DNA from: Neopestalotiopsis rosae
Taxonomy: Eukaryota; Ascomycota; Sordariomycetes; Amphisphaeriales; Sporocadaceae
Assembly: GCA_023078685.1 (NCBI GenBank)
Contig: JALGAS010000001.1
Span: 2,480,001 to 2,544,000 of the forward strand
DNA: 64,000 bases
Reading direction: 5' to 3'
The notes beneath the pieces were generated by a model. That model worked only from the letters and a program-made list of their open reading frames with translations, was not told the origin of the DNA and did not search any database. The first letter of the stretch is position 1. Each line of letters starts with the position of its first letter. The translations under genes were made by a program, and so were the position numbers. Shown in pieces: positions 43,435-54,855 of this stretch.

Positions 43435-44714
43435 CGCTGAGTAAATCCATGATAATCAGTCATTACCTTTCGAAGTTTTCTTGAAGTTGTGGTACAGTTT
43501 CTACCAACTGTGATCGCTCCTGGGTGAATCGATTTAGTAAGGAAGCGTGATTTGAACAAATAGAAACACCTTACGCGCTTGACTGCCATTTGACTTATCG
43601 GCATCTTCCTATTTTCCGTTATGGAGTGAATGTATTTGCGCAGTTTACTTTCTATTATGAAAAAAGTATCGCGAAAAAAGCAAATGCAACGATGCCTGTA
43701 ATCGATACTGACATATATATTGATGACGAGCTCTTTTGCTAGAACTTATCAAGGTTTCGCCGGTGCTGTAACAATGATATCGCGTCGATAAGGGGGTTGC
43801 ACTATATAAACTAAATCGTACTTTGGAACTGCACATTAGCGAGTTTGCAAGTACTGTGGCTGTTGCTCCAATCACTACCGGGAAGCGCCGCGTGCTCGGA
43901 GAACTCGATGCAGCTTAGATTGCGTGGCCTAGAATTGAAGTTATGCCGGTGACCTTCTGAACCAAGTTCGAACTTGGAGGCCAAAAAAAAACAAAAAAAA
44001 AAACTGAGAGAGTCTTAAGACCTAGTTATCTCCGTGACCGTCATTCCATCGCTCCCGTGCCGCGGATCACGCTCTAAGATGCATGATGAATGCTGTTGGC
44101 AAACGAATAAGTGCATTACCGCGATTGTATTTAAAATCTGGGTACGTTGACCGGTACCGAAGCACTGCGTTTCGGGTGATGTACAACGAAGATGATAGCG
44201 ATCAAACGTCAGGTAGTTCCCATGTGGCAAAACTCAGGTTTAGTGCCTTCTGCTCTGGTAGGGAGAATTCATGGTCGGTGCTTGCAGCTTTTAGATTTGG
44301 CGTAGTGGTTACTAAGAGCATGAGCCCAAATCTCTCTGAGGTGTCATAGTGCATGCACAAAGGAGAGAGTACTACCGCGCAACCTAAGCATAGAAATCAA
44401 TCAATTTACAAGCTCAGTGGAATCATCAAAAAGCTCAAGCCGTATGGGTGTGATAATGGCGCATAAGGTTTTTGATGAAGAGGGTGCCCGCTGAGTGACA
44501 TGTTCGTTCAATTTTCACACAAGACAACTTTCTCCGTAGCTTGAATACATATGCTTCGAGCTAAGCGTCATAGAATTCAAGTCCAAACCTTTTGGAAGAA
44601 CGCAGGCAGTATACCTATAAGCATGTCACAGCTACCATAAGATTTCCCGTATTTTCTTTTTACAGTATGGGAAATTTATCTTAATCACGCCGCCGTGCCT
44701 CATAGAGCAGTCAG
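43435..44714. other. intergenic between divergent BTB genes
   Basis: Probably holds the two divergent promoters. An A-rich tract (AAAAAAAAACAAAAAAAAAAA) lies at about 43984-44004. No gene seen. Confidence 0.4.
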
Positions 44715-45812
44715 ATGAAGAACAACATGGAACAGGATACAGATTCGCAATCCCGCAACTCACCAGAAACACGATCTCAAACAGAAGGGATAGTAAGAAT
44801 GGATTGTGATGGGGATGTTATTTTGCAGGTCAATAGTTCGCAGCAAGGACCTGCACGACAATTCCTTGTGTCATCCAAGGTTCTGTGTATTGCTTCGAAA
44901 GTTTTCGCTAGGATGTTCAGTCCTAATTTTGAGGAAGGACGCCGACTCCAACAAGAGAACATCCCTTGCATAGAACTACACGAGGATGATCCTACAGCTA
45001 TGGATGCGATACTGCGCATCTTGCACCACCAGAACGAAACGATACCTATAAAACTGGCCGCCAAATCACTAGCAACACTGGCCATTGAATGCGATAAGTA
45101 CCAGTGCGATCAAGCTGTCAGACCATGGGCCATACATTGGTGCACTGCCTATGAAGAAGTGTCTGCATCGAAGGATCTCGGTTTCTTACTTTTAGCTGCA
45201 TATTTCCTGCGTATCCCGGATCTTTCGAAGATCGCTGCTCATGCTGTGAAATATCTCCAGCCGAGCTTCCAGGCTGGATGGGATGAGGAAGCAATGTTAT
45301 CTTCACTTCCTGACACATTCATAGGTTGTCAACCCTTCCTGATCTGCATTTTCAAAGTTGACCACAAGCTAGATTCACTGGCCGAGCAAGTAAGGACATT
45401 ATTGAGTGAATTACATCAGAAACTGCAATCTGTCGAAGAGAGGTTACGCGACCACAAGGAATCCTTCCGTGTCTCCGGCCTAGCTTGTATGATATGTGGC
45501 AGACACCATCCACACGATGCGAAAATGTGCCACCCTTGCCACAACACTGATCTGTTATCACGCTATTGCACCGCTGATTATCGGATTGCGGAATATTTCA
45601 TGATACTCCGCCGCTGCGATCTATGGCCATCGGTGGTGCCTTTCTCAACTTGTAGTCCATCCGACATTGTGTTTCGATTTCGAAATACTGAGAGTGACTA
45701 CAAGCATCAGTGTCAAGGTGGATCGAACTGCCCGCTGAAGCGAGAGCTGGCAATAACGATCATATCTATGCGGCAGGTACTTTCCCGGCTACGATCAGTA
45801 CATCTGGAATGA
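44715..45812 (+). CDS. BTB/POZ-domain protein
   Basis: A 365-aa protein. The BTB core spans about residues 28-110 (DGDVILQVNSSQ, QFLVSSKVLCIASKVFARMF, EDDPTAMDAILRILHHQN). A helical middle region follows, with a short coiled coil near 230 (LSELHQKLQSVEERL). The Cys/His-rich C-terminus (CMICGRHHPHDAKMCHPC) may bind zinc. The organisation matches the large fungal group of BTB proteins of unknown function. The ATG at 44715 is the first in frame after an AT-rich upstream. The gene is apparently intact. Confidence 0.8.
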   Translation: MKNNMEQDTDSQSRNSPETRSQTEGIVRMDCDGDVILQVNSSQQGPARQFLVSSKVLCIASKVFARMFSPNFEEGRRLQQENIPCIELHEDDPTAMDAILRILHHQNETIPIKLAAKSLATLAIECDKYQCDQAVRPWAIHWCTAYEEVSASKDLGFLLLAAYFLRIPDLSKIAAHAVKYLQPSFQAGWDEEAMLSSLPDTFIGCQPFLICIFKVDHKLDSLAEQVRTLLSELHQKLQSVEERLRDHKESFRVSGLACMICGRHHPHDAKMCHPCHNTDLLSRYCTADYRIAEYFMILRRCDLWPSVVPFSTCSPSDIVFRFRNTESDYKHQCQGGSNCPLKRELAITIISMRQVLSRLRSVHLE

Positions 45813-45879
45813 TTTGGTAGATAATAGAGCTCGTTCATACAACTCAGTCTCATCTGTGCTCCGAAAAATCAGATTCTCT

Positions 45880-46462
45880 AGTATGAGTTGATGGATGCCC
45901 CTGGCCGAACGTGGGGTGCTCATCTGAGGACCATTCCGCTATGCATGCCCGGTGCAAGCCCTGAGAATGTGGAGGGCGCTGGCATTGCTCCTCAAATGGC
46001 CATTCAGCCCTCCATCTTCTGGAGTCTTGCGAGACAGGATATTCTTTGTGCCTGTAAGTCTGGTCTGAACTGTAGCCCGCATCGTCGTGTTTAACTACTG
46101 ATATTTGGCGACAGTCATCAGCGAGACACAGACGCGTATGAAGATTGAGGACCTGCAATTATGGCAGATTGCAGGACTGTCGTCAGATAACAACCAAGCA
46201 CCATTACCCATGTGTCTGGACTCGCTCGCACCAAAAAGCCCGGCGGATGATGTTGTAGTAGAAGATACCATCGCCAAAGATCTGGTATGCATCTTGAGTA
46301 AAGTCATCAATTTCGTCACGGCTGACGACGCTGTCTATGCACAGGACTATACCTTGCCAGGTGGTCAGCACGTCACTCTGGCAGTCGCGCAAGATGTACT
46401 ATCGCAACACTGGCGAACAATTAGTTCCGATTTCAAAAAAATGGCATTCGGGTGAATTTTCC
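45880..46462 (+). pseudogene. C-terminal fragment of a Zn2Cys6-type fungal transcription factor
   Basis: The frame SIFWSLARQDILCA is followed by a GTAAGT...CGACAG intron (about 46051-46113) and then ISETQTRMKIEDLQLWQIAG and DLVCILSKVINFVTADD. This is the usual pattern of the fungal-specific regulatory domain (W..RQD, then IL.K.INF). Near 46434 a run of seven A shifts the frame just before what would read KKWHSG, where the family continues to a W...LP motif; instead it stops at 46455. The N-terminal zinc cluster and most of the regulatory domain are missing. It is a relic. Confidence 0.55.
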
Positions 46463-46512
46463 ATATTCTTCTTCATCACACTCTGTGAACTAGTGAAGCT
46501 CAAATTCTTGTT

Positions 46513-47103
46513 TCATCCCATTGGCTCTGCATCCTGCCATAGTTGTTTTGTGATCACAATAGCTGAGACCTGGCGATAATGTCCCCAGAAATGAATATAC
46601 AAATCCCCCGTAGTTTTGTCTGTATAATCATCTGGTAGTTGCAGTTGCAGTCCGACTCGTTCGATACCGATAATCGCATGAAACGGAATCTGATGCAAGA
46701 CTAAAAGCTCATCTGCATGATCATCGGCTGTTCGGCCCGTACTTAAAGGGACACGATGTTCCCGTATAAGTGATGATGCTCTGCGAGGTACATAATTGGA
46801 GCAAAGGCGCGCAACATCAATCTCAACGACCCAGCACTTCGTGCTCCGTTCACGCGCTAGCTTTCTCGCCCAATTAAAAGCATGGCTCTTATTGTCGAAG
46901 ACAGAAATGAATCGTGTCGGTTGCTTGTTTTGCCAGTTGAAATGCGCCGCGAGATCGTAAGGCAGGTTAGGTAGCTCGAGCGGTGTTTGGTCTTTGGCTT
47001 GGATGCCTTTGGCAGAAGAAAACTTAGTGGGTGAGTTATCGTGCATCACACGGTACAAACGTGATGGCTGCATGTTTCCATTGTTCGCTGTATCCGTGGT
47101 CAT
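46513..47103 (-). CDS. DUF7587-like protein, possible ADP-ribosyltransferase fold
   Basis: A 196-aa intact frame from an ATG at 47103. It contains SRLYRVMHDNSPTKFS near the start, RFISVFDNKSHAFNWARKL in the middle, CWVVEIDVARL, and VLHQIPFHAIIGIE towards the end. This order (an Arg-containing strand, an F.S.F...HA..WA block, and a late acidic position after LH.IP) is typical of a fungal domain I recall as DUF7587. It is also reminiscent of R-S-E type ADP-ribosyltransferases such as the pierisin/heat-labile group. The enzymatic idea is inference and the catalytic residues are unproven. A larger, broken relative lies 1.4 kb downstream on the other strand. Confidence 0.5.
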   Translation of the reverse strand: MTTDTANNGNMQPSRLYRVMHDNSPTKFSSAKGIQAKDQTPLELPNLPYDLAAHFNWQNKQPTRFISVFDNKSHAFNWARKLARERSTKCWVVEIDVARLCSNYVPRRASSLIREHRVPLSTGRTADDHADELLVLHQIPFHAIIGIERVGLQLQLPDDYTDKTTGDLYIHFWGHYRQVSAIVITKQLWQDAEPMG

Positions 47104-48524
47104 ATCTGTAGGAAAATTGTGTGCTTTTATGACCTGATTGATGGATTTTCTATCAAATACCTCATACGACTGTAGCCATTACAAGTTCAGGTTGAGATTC
47201 GACTTTGTGCCAGCAGCCATAATATAGTCAGATAGCGCACTAGCATATAGGTCATAACTCCACATCACATGGTATCTGACTCTGCCGTTTCTAGATGTTA
47301 GCTTTGACCGGTGTTAAATCGTGATCTTGGTTTTTACCCATGATACGAATCATACTAGAAAAAAAAAGTTTGCCGCTAACTTACCGGACATTGAGCTTTA
47401 TCCAGTTGGTTTCAAGTCAAGGCAACCAAGGCCATTAATGCATGTTGCCACTTTAACAAGTTCTGAAATTGAATTTCAGGGTGACGAAGGTTTATGGACA
47501 GGGCATCACGAGCGTTATATGTACAGTATCCAAGTACGTCTCCTTCATGTTTACCAAAGTTACGGACAGTTAGAAGCCTTGTGCGAGTGGTGCAACGATC
47601 ACATTTTCTAGTATTTTGCCTGTATGTTTTAATGGCCCTTGTGACGTGGCGACTAGCTGTGTCTCTATCATTCCGTATTACTCTACCTATTCACAAACTT
47701 GGTAAGTCTCAGTCAAAATTCCCGGACCTTGTATATTGACACCTCAATCCAGGGGGCCGAGCGAAACATGCGTTGGCTCAACACTCTATCAGTCGTTTCC
47801 TTCTGGGACACCGTCATGGCAAGTACCTGGCTGCGCAAGTGGCTGGGCCGTCAAAACTCTTTATCGCGAAAGCCCTGTCTTCAGTCAATGTACGGAACCT
47901 CTAAAATACTACAATGATCAAGTTGATTTAGAGATGCGCCGTTCATGTGAGCCAGTAGCAACGTCCTTCAAATCATCTGTCCCAAGCACCACAGTCCTCA
48001 CAACCCTCCATCTTCCTCCTCGACCACTGAACACGCTGGTCCAGCAAGCCAAGCATGGATAGCGGTGCGGTCATCGGTTCGATTGCAGTTCTCGCTATCA
48101 ATGTATTTGCTGCGTTTTGGTTTGGTTGGAGGGAGGCCAACCAGAAGGAAAGCTCGCGACTTGGCCCAAACGCCAGCTTAATGCATCGAATTAACCTACT
48201 GTTATTACTATGCGACGATTGATCTGATTAGAATTACAGCGGCTCTGCGCTAAGAAAACTACTTCCGAGCAGTCGAACCACAACTGAAGGTTTGGCCCGT
48301 TCATTTTGAAGCCGGTCAGCGTCAACAATATTCGCTGCTCAGCACTAAGGGCTCGCACTGCATTTCGCGAACTCGCTTCCTCGGTTTAAGCGTAAAACAT
48401 ACATATCTGGTGACGTAGGCTGCAGATCCACGAACTCTGAATATATGAACTATTCAACCCACATTTGCCTACATGCGATTGTCCTCATTATCTAGCTTCT
48501 CCATGTGTTTATTATTTACTCATA
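47104..48524. other. no supported gene
   Basis: Several frames of 70-110 codons exist on the + strand (for example 47736-48062, Ser/Pro/Cys-containing), but none is recognisable. The region probably includes promoters for the flanking DUF7587-like genes. Confidence 0.3.
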
Positions 48525-49478
48525 ATGACCAACGAGATAGATGAGCTATCTACCAAGCTCAAGGGGACCAGCCTCGAATCCCCCACCGAGGTTCCTTTTG
48601 GATTATATGCATATGACGCATCCAACAGCCAACTGGGGATCCCTCGATATCTGTTTCGCATATTTTCAGAAAGATCTATGGGGCAGAATGATGAGCGATG
48701 GATGAAGTCTTTGGATGCAAAGTATGCAAAACGGGGCAATCTGACAGACATTTTTGACAGACCTGACGACAAGGTCGCCATTGTGCTTGACGAACACCTG
48801 AGGAGAATGTTTGGGAGGTCGATAAACGATCCATTCATATCGTAGACAACTTCATTGGCCTTCGCTCTACAATACGCCATCTATAAACATAGGAAAGAGG
48901 GACTTCATATGGATAAGATCCACCTCTGTGTAATCGATACGACAGATTTTCCCAATGGAACGTTTGTATCAGACCTGGTACTAATGAGGGTATTTGCAAG
49001 AACAGTCAAGGATGACACTCCCGTGAGTCACGACGGTCTCCCTGAATTGCTCTCATTGCGTAAAAATTACTACTTTGGCGAATATCTTGCTCAAGGGCAG
49101 CTTCATGTCGAGAACCGCTCGTCCGTCGTGTCGTGCGACAAGATCATCACAAAAGATCTCCTGAGACTGGTTCCGGCGCTCAATGTCAACATGAAAGATC
49201 AGTCTCCACACTTGGCTAACGCTACATTACAACTTCGCAAACCCTTTCATTGTCCAGAACGGACCCGATTCGATAGTGCAGAAGATATTGCGGCTATCAA
49301 AAAGATAACGGAGTCATTCCCCAAGAGGTGGATCATTGTAATGTTCACCAGTCTTCTTGGTCTTTATCCTCGACGCATGGAGAACCTGAGTTTCACATCT
49401 GAGCTTCTGGACTCACTTTCTGGTACGAGCATGACATTCGTCGATGCACTTGCTCTAATAAATTATGATGCCAGATGA
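48525..49478 (+). pseudogene. DUF7587-like protein interrupted by one stop codon
   Basis: From the ATG at 48525 (MTNEIDELSTKLKG) the frame runs through PRYLFRIFSERSMG and DDKVAIVLDEHLRRMFG to a TAG at 48843-48845. It then continues in the same frame to 49478 with TTSLAFALQYAIYKHRKEG, IHLCVIDTTDFPNG and KNYYFGEYLAQGQL. Both halves match the order of a common fungal domain, where the stop position is normally a Trp. A single nonsense change therefore splits an otherwise 317-codon gene. It could be recent pseudogenisation, possibly RIP-type, or stop-codon readthrough; a two-gene reading is unlikely because the second half has no suitable start before its conserved core. Confidence 0.6.
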
Positions 49479-50339
49479 GACTCTTCATGAATGCCTCTCG
49501 CAGAAGACTACCATCAACACGTCGAAAAACATGCCCGAGGTCCTTCAATTTGGCCGACTAATAGATGCGGTATATGACGAATACACTTCACGGTACTATG
49601 CTACCTCTTTTGGTGGTGTGACCGCGAAAAGGGCGTAGCGGGCATGATTGCCAGCCAGACCGTGCCGTTTGCCGATGGTAATGTCCTGGAGCAATGGATT
49701 CTGAACGAAGCCGAGGTCTACAAGCACCACCAATTATGAGCGGGTGCGCATTGTCAATTGACGAATAGTTATAAACAAGACAGAAGAGTATCCTGGCGTC
49801 TATAAAATCAATGAAGCACAGCCTCAAAGCCTAGATCCTGTAATAAATGCGCTACAATACCTTAAAGGCCTGGAGGTCCTAACATTCATAAACAGGAAAC
49901 TAATATGGTTACATAGCTGCATCATGATCCATGATTCGGCCAGCGCGGCGGGTATTCCGCTACGATGTTGCATCGCTTTCGTTTGGGCCGGGACTAGCAA
50001 TTTGCCACACCAGATAGGTATGGCGATGCGCATGGTCCACTCCCTTGAGAAAGTATGCATGGTTCCCTTCCAAGGTACAAAAAGGGTGAATGGATACATT
50101 TACTAGAAACAGGACCGCAAAACTAGCTACATGGGGTGTTTGTCAAATTAATGCTATTGGGCCCTTGGCGAGTAAACTCTAGCTACGTATAAAGAATAGA
50201 GAACAGGGAAGGATGAACAAATCAAACGATCTGCAAACGAAGCAATTGACCAAAGTTAAAGAGGAGTGGCTATTGGAAAGGAGTGAAAAGCGAAAAATAA
50301 GAACAAAGAAGAACAAAGGATGGAAAAAAGGCAAATTCC
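49479..50339. other. no gene recognised
   Basis: Short frames only. 49490-49640 has a protein-like stretch (NMPEVLQFGRLIDAVYDE) that may be a relic of an unknown gene. Confidence 0.3.
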
Positions 50340-50660
50340 AAGCGACCAAAATAGCATACATGGAGCAGCACATCGAACAACCAGAATTCGGGAACTCCTC
50401 AAGCTTCCGTACGCCGACGTTTTTCGCCACGGCTTTCTTGCTCACTTGCATTGCTCCTCTTCTTGTGGTTTGGACTTCCAAAGTATGCCCCAAGATTTTG
50501 TTGTGTGAACAATTTTTCAAGCGTGAATGGAGAACCACTGATATGACATCCCTGGTCATCGTCTCCGCACAGTCGAATTGCAAATGGTTCGCTTCTCTTG
50601 GCCACGGCGAACTTCACGTTCATAGTGAAAGGCGTCATATTATTCTCCGATGAGCCGGAG
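50340..50660 (-). repeat. family-B segment with conserved frame (copy 2)
   Basis: Inverted partner of 16508-16835. The frame from 50638 begins MTPFTMNVKFAVAKRSEPF and keeps CHISGSPFTLEKLFTQQ and KKRSNASEQESRG. Roughly ten residues differ from copy 1 over about 80, with no stops or indels in this span. Confidence 0.65.
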
Positions 50661-50800
50661 GCGCTCTGTCACGGGGTGCGGGCGGGCAGTATAGGCTTGT
50701 GCCGTATAGCAGTATATTCTCTACAGTCTGACAGGTCTACAGGTAACGGCTCACCGTTACGGTAGGTTAATTGACAGGACGTAGCTCGAAGAGCTACAAT

Positions 50801-53800
50801 TCAGGTTCCGACAGATCGGTGAAGATATTTGCAGTTGCGGGATCCACCCGGGCCGCCCACAGCTGGCGCCCGGGTCCCTTCGCTAGCTGCCCAGCGGCAG
50901 CGCGCCCAGCGCCGTGACACGCTCCTGCTAGAAATGTTAATCGTTCTATTGTCGATTCGAAAGAAAGCTGACCGCTCTATGAGCTGACAGATAAATGCCC
51001 GCAGCTCCTTCTTTGACGCTCTCAGTCGACAAATTATACGGCCTGAACATTCGCTTTCGCCATTTCGGAACCGAGCACCATGCAAGGGGTCCAGCTCGAA
51101 TACAAAAAGCCCAGCCCGAATGCGGTGGACCAGTTTCGATAGCATGGGAGAATCCTGGATTGTTTCACGCGCGAGACGACCGATACCTTCCATCTCCGCA
51201 ACACCATCCAGTGCGGGAGCACGTCCGTCGTACTCGACATCGAAACGAAACAAGACATTGCCGGGGTCATCTTTAGTATGGTCAACAAGCTGTTGCCACG
51301 CTCTCTTTGAATCCCCGCTACTCCAGAAAGCCCGATAGACGCGGGCAGGAAATGAATCCCGAAGAACATGTCTCTCGTTTGTGGCCGGAGGGGGGTTCGA
51401 TGGCCTCGACGAGCCCGTTCCCAAGGATACCACAAGCCCGGGTTCCGATGCATCGGGGAACAGAGCTGCTACTTCCCGTACAGCGATGGATGCAGGATTA
51501 TTGAACTTCAGACCACCGGAAGTCGTTCTTGTTGGCAGCACGACCTTTAAAGTCCCTGACACTTTCAATGATGGGAAGGAATATTTCAGGGACAACGAGG
51601 TTGTAGCTGCAGGTGAGGCGGACGCACTGCCCGCCGTTCTGACCGAGGGGGATGAGCGAGAAGCCCGAGGACGCGGCGTCGAATCTGAAAGGTTCCTACG
51701 TCTGGAATGTGTTTCACCTTGAAATAGCTACCAAACGTCAGCTTGACCGAAGACTCAGTGTGAATGTAATATTAAAACAACAGCGGTTCCTTTCACATAC
51801 TAAGGAGCAGCTGTACTACACCGCACGCTACAAGGATATCAGCCTTTTACTTTTACTTTTTGTGATTGTGATTGCAATATCATCCTACATTTCCCACAGC
51901 GGGATTCGGCTTAGGCCGTTCTTCGGGTACAGCACCTGGTAGTCTTGAATGATATGTTAACATGGCGCTTCATAGAGAGATATAGGACGAAGAAGAGAAG
52001 CGATAGGAAGAAAGTGAAACAGAGGAGAAGAAATGAAAAGAAACTGGGGAATACCTGTATCATGCCGTTTCTCTCCAGCACCATTATAGCTTGTGAAGAC
52101 ACAGGCACGTGCGTCGCGGATGGTAGTCACTGTGATTCCAAGTTTGGTGCCTCGAGCTGCGCCGCTAGTACAATCCATGAGACTGCGTGTCCCCAAGACA
52201 TCTTGCAAGATTGTTTCTAGGTTCTTGCTCGAGTATCGGCTGTCGGCCAGCAGGGAAGCCACCATCTGTAAGACGGCAGACAAAAACGGCACCTTCAACC
52301 ACCACCACCGCGGCTGGAAAGCTACACGCGCGAACATATCGAAGTACTCGGTACATTCCTCGATGCTCCAATCCAGCGCATATAACACAGCAGCTATGAT
52401 TGCACCAGAGCTGGTGCCATATATGAAGTCAAAATTGTGTTGCACCGGCGTTGGGAGCTGCAGTCGGTCCTGAAGTGTCTGAAGAAATGCAAGTGGCGCT
52501 CGGCCCCGCGTTCCTCCACCATCAATACTGAGGAGCCGGATGCTCGCCGTCGGCGGCTTGACACCAATGATTGCCCTGCTATTTTCTTGACTGCAGAGAG
52601 GACACGTTCCCACGACGAATGTCCAAGGCATATGGTCCTCGTTCTTGCCAAACACCTGAACACAGTTCTCACACAGACTATGACTACAGGGCAAGCAATA
52701 CTGCGGTCGCCGTCGCAAGCAACACAAACATACGTCGTCGGAGCGTATCTGAGCCCACTTATGCCGAAAGCAGTTCATCATGGTTCGGTGATGTGTAACA
52801 GCCGACATCGATCTCCTGTATTGTTTATATTGCTTGATCATCTCCTCCTCAGCAAGCTCTGTGAAGTTTGTGGGAATATTGTAGCCGATCGTTCTCTGCG
52901 GACCTCGTTGACCTTTCTGGAGCAAACGTTGGCAGGCATCATGATAGAGCACACGAAAGACTTGTTCAGGGCGGAAGGCTGTTCGTGTTAATTACTCCTC
53001 CCGAATATGCGTCTGACGAGAGACTTACGATGCATGTTAGGCGGGTACTGGTCTAGAATGAAGCTGGAGATGATCATCGGAATTGCGAATATCTCCACAT
53101 CTTCGGCCGATTTTACCTCTTGGAGAAAAGCATTGAGATACGAACTCAGATCGGGAGAAACGGGATTCATTATTCTGGACATGCGTACAGGATCTAGAGG
53201 GCTCCTATCCACATTAACAAGCTCATCCATAGCGTACTGAAGAAATTTGGAAAGGTGTTGTGCTGAGAAACGCTCTCCGTTTCTGGTACGATTGCGCTGC
53301 GCCGAAACGAGACACCTTGTCAGTTCGTTGTGAAGTCTTCTCTGTAGCGTCTCTTGGGATGATCTCCTTGTCTGCTGAGGTGGACGTGCAAGATCAAAGA
53401 CATGATAGTCCTGAAACACTGGCGGTATCATTCCTTTGGCGTCTGCTGTCAAGATCTCACGGATCGATACTTCCATACCGTCTTTAAGCTCGTCAAAGAT
53501 CAGGAACAGCCTCAATCCGCTTTGAGCAGTTGTTGCTCGACCATACCTGAGCCATGCCCGGAGCCGAGAAGCCAAGTGATTCAAGCCTCCAATGTCGTTC
53601 ACAAAAATACATACGACATCGACGAATGGGAACAGCAAGCGGCAATATACGTGATCGATCACATCTACCGGCCTTTTCTCGCCGATGGTTGGTGTCATCT
53701 CGTAGTTTCGCGTCTCATGGCATCTTGGTGTATTGTTCAGCCTGCCCGGTTGCAATTTTGTGGACGCTCCAGTATTGAAAATAACGAGAGGCACTGACTT

Positions 53801-54064
53801 CCCAGTAGGTCCCAGAAATTCAGAATGATGGACTTGAGCCCGCCAGCCTGGGTGTCTTCTTTCAGAAGGACACTTTTGTATCCCGAATTCCAGCAGAGCA
53901 TTATTCTTGTCTTCGTCTCCAATGAATAGGGCTATGCCAGGAGAAGTCTGATTTGGACACTGAAGCTGGCGTACAAATTCCTCCAGTCTGTCCGTGACTT
54001 CAAGCTGGGAATCACATTCGTGACGTATCAGACGTAGCCAATCAGAATGCTTGCATTGAGCCAT
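50801..54064 (-). CDS. RING-patatin-like phospholipase (multi-exon), core possibly disrupted
   Basis: A lipid acyl hydrolase of the patatin family, in the large fungal group with an N-terminal GTPase-like region and a RING-like finger. Exons: 53029-54064, 52055-52978, 51889-51943, 51801-51827, then from 51727. The first four junctions are in phase with GT-AG introns of 50, 111, 61 and 73 nt. The finger is CLCCLRRRPQYCLPCSHSLC and CPLCSQE. The patatin core shows the oxyanion loop DGGGTRGRAP, the nucleophile elbow YGTSSGAI, and STAAPYYFK. After KHIPDVGTFQ, where DGG with the catalytic Asp is expected, the frame is lost for about 150 nt. Similarity then resumes in another frame as SGGLKFNNPASIA, to the normal C-terminus near 50860. 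The dyad Asp is therefore missing. I call it a gene with a probable lesion; a missed intron is the alternative. Confidence 0.75.
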
Positions 54065-54139
54065 GGAGACTATAGAAAGATGTAGCAAGGTCTGATCACA
54101 ATATTGCTAAGCCACCCAATAGAATATATATAACCATGA

Positions 54140-54360
54140 TTGCGGAAAACAAATCCTTATTATTCCATTATTCGACGTCAAGCTTTCGTAGGATGGTACG
54201 AGCGTAAATGGACAAACTCGTTAGATCCTTTCAGCTTTTTAAGGCTTCAGAAGACAGAAAAAGCTTTTTGGACCGCGCTTAGTCTGGATCTTGAACATCC
54301 TATAATGGTCTTCGATCGTAGTTTGCTCCATTACTTCTTGAAACGGCACTTCAAGGTCAA
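54140..54360 (+). repeat. dispersed repeat, inverted relative of 16855-17065
   Basis: Contains a 74-codon frame with YERKWTNSLDPFSFL and MVFDRSLLHYFLKRH. The inverted relative at 16.9 kb carries stops in the same frame, so the family may derive from a coding sequence. Confidence 0.6.
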
Positions 54361-54669
54361 TTAGTGGACAGCTTGAAGGGGGCTAAGCAAAACCGCACGG
54401 AATGCGACGAGTCGACGTCTAAAATTTGACTTGGACTGGAATATGCTTTTCAACATCTGAGATCCACAATATGCTCTGCAGCACGATCTTCTCCGTCATT
54501 GGAAGCTTTGCAGCTAAAAACGGATCATCTATGGGCCAAGGGAAAGAAAAGCTCATGTGGAGTGACCAGCCTTTGCTTTCATACGTACCAGGAGGTCACA
54601 GCTTCTGATCCACTATACTGTTCTGTTCTCCCTTGGACAGCATCTCAACATAATTTCCCTTGCTCTGAA

Positions 54670-54855
54670 ATGCTGTTCATCAATTGCCACCTTTTTCTTT
54701 TGATATTCTTTCTTCCACGGCTATCATGGGGTAGATTGCTTGACTCCGCAACAGATATCTCCAGTCTGCCCTCGACCTATGACTATATTGTAGTTGGTGC
54801 TGGGCCGGCCGGCCTGGTCGTGGCAAACCGGCTGACTGAGAACAGAGATGGTGAA
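54670..54855 (+). pseudogene. GMC oxidoreductase N-terminus cut off by a repeat
   Basis: The ATG at 54670 begins a signal peptide (MLFINCHLFLLIFFLPRLS). The FAD-binding start of glucose-methanol-choline oxidoreductases follows: YDYIVVGAGPAGLVVANRLT. The canonical GxGxxG is VGAGPAG. Only about 60 codons are present. The sequence then changes at about 54850 into the family-D repeat, which is also found without any GMC sequence at 32640-32945. The rest of this flavoprotein of about 600 aa is missing, so insertion or recombination truncated it. Confidence 0.8.

Noticed and set aside
51790..51830. TAG that seems to interrupt the patatin after STAAP
   Set aside because: It spans an exon end: CCT-TA precedes a GT donor, and splicing to the next exon makes TAC. 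It is not a stop in the mRNA.
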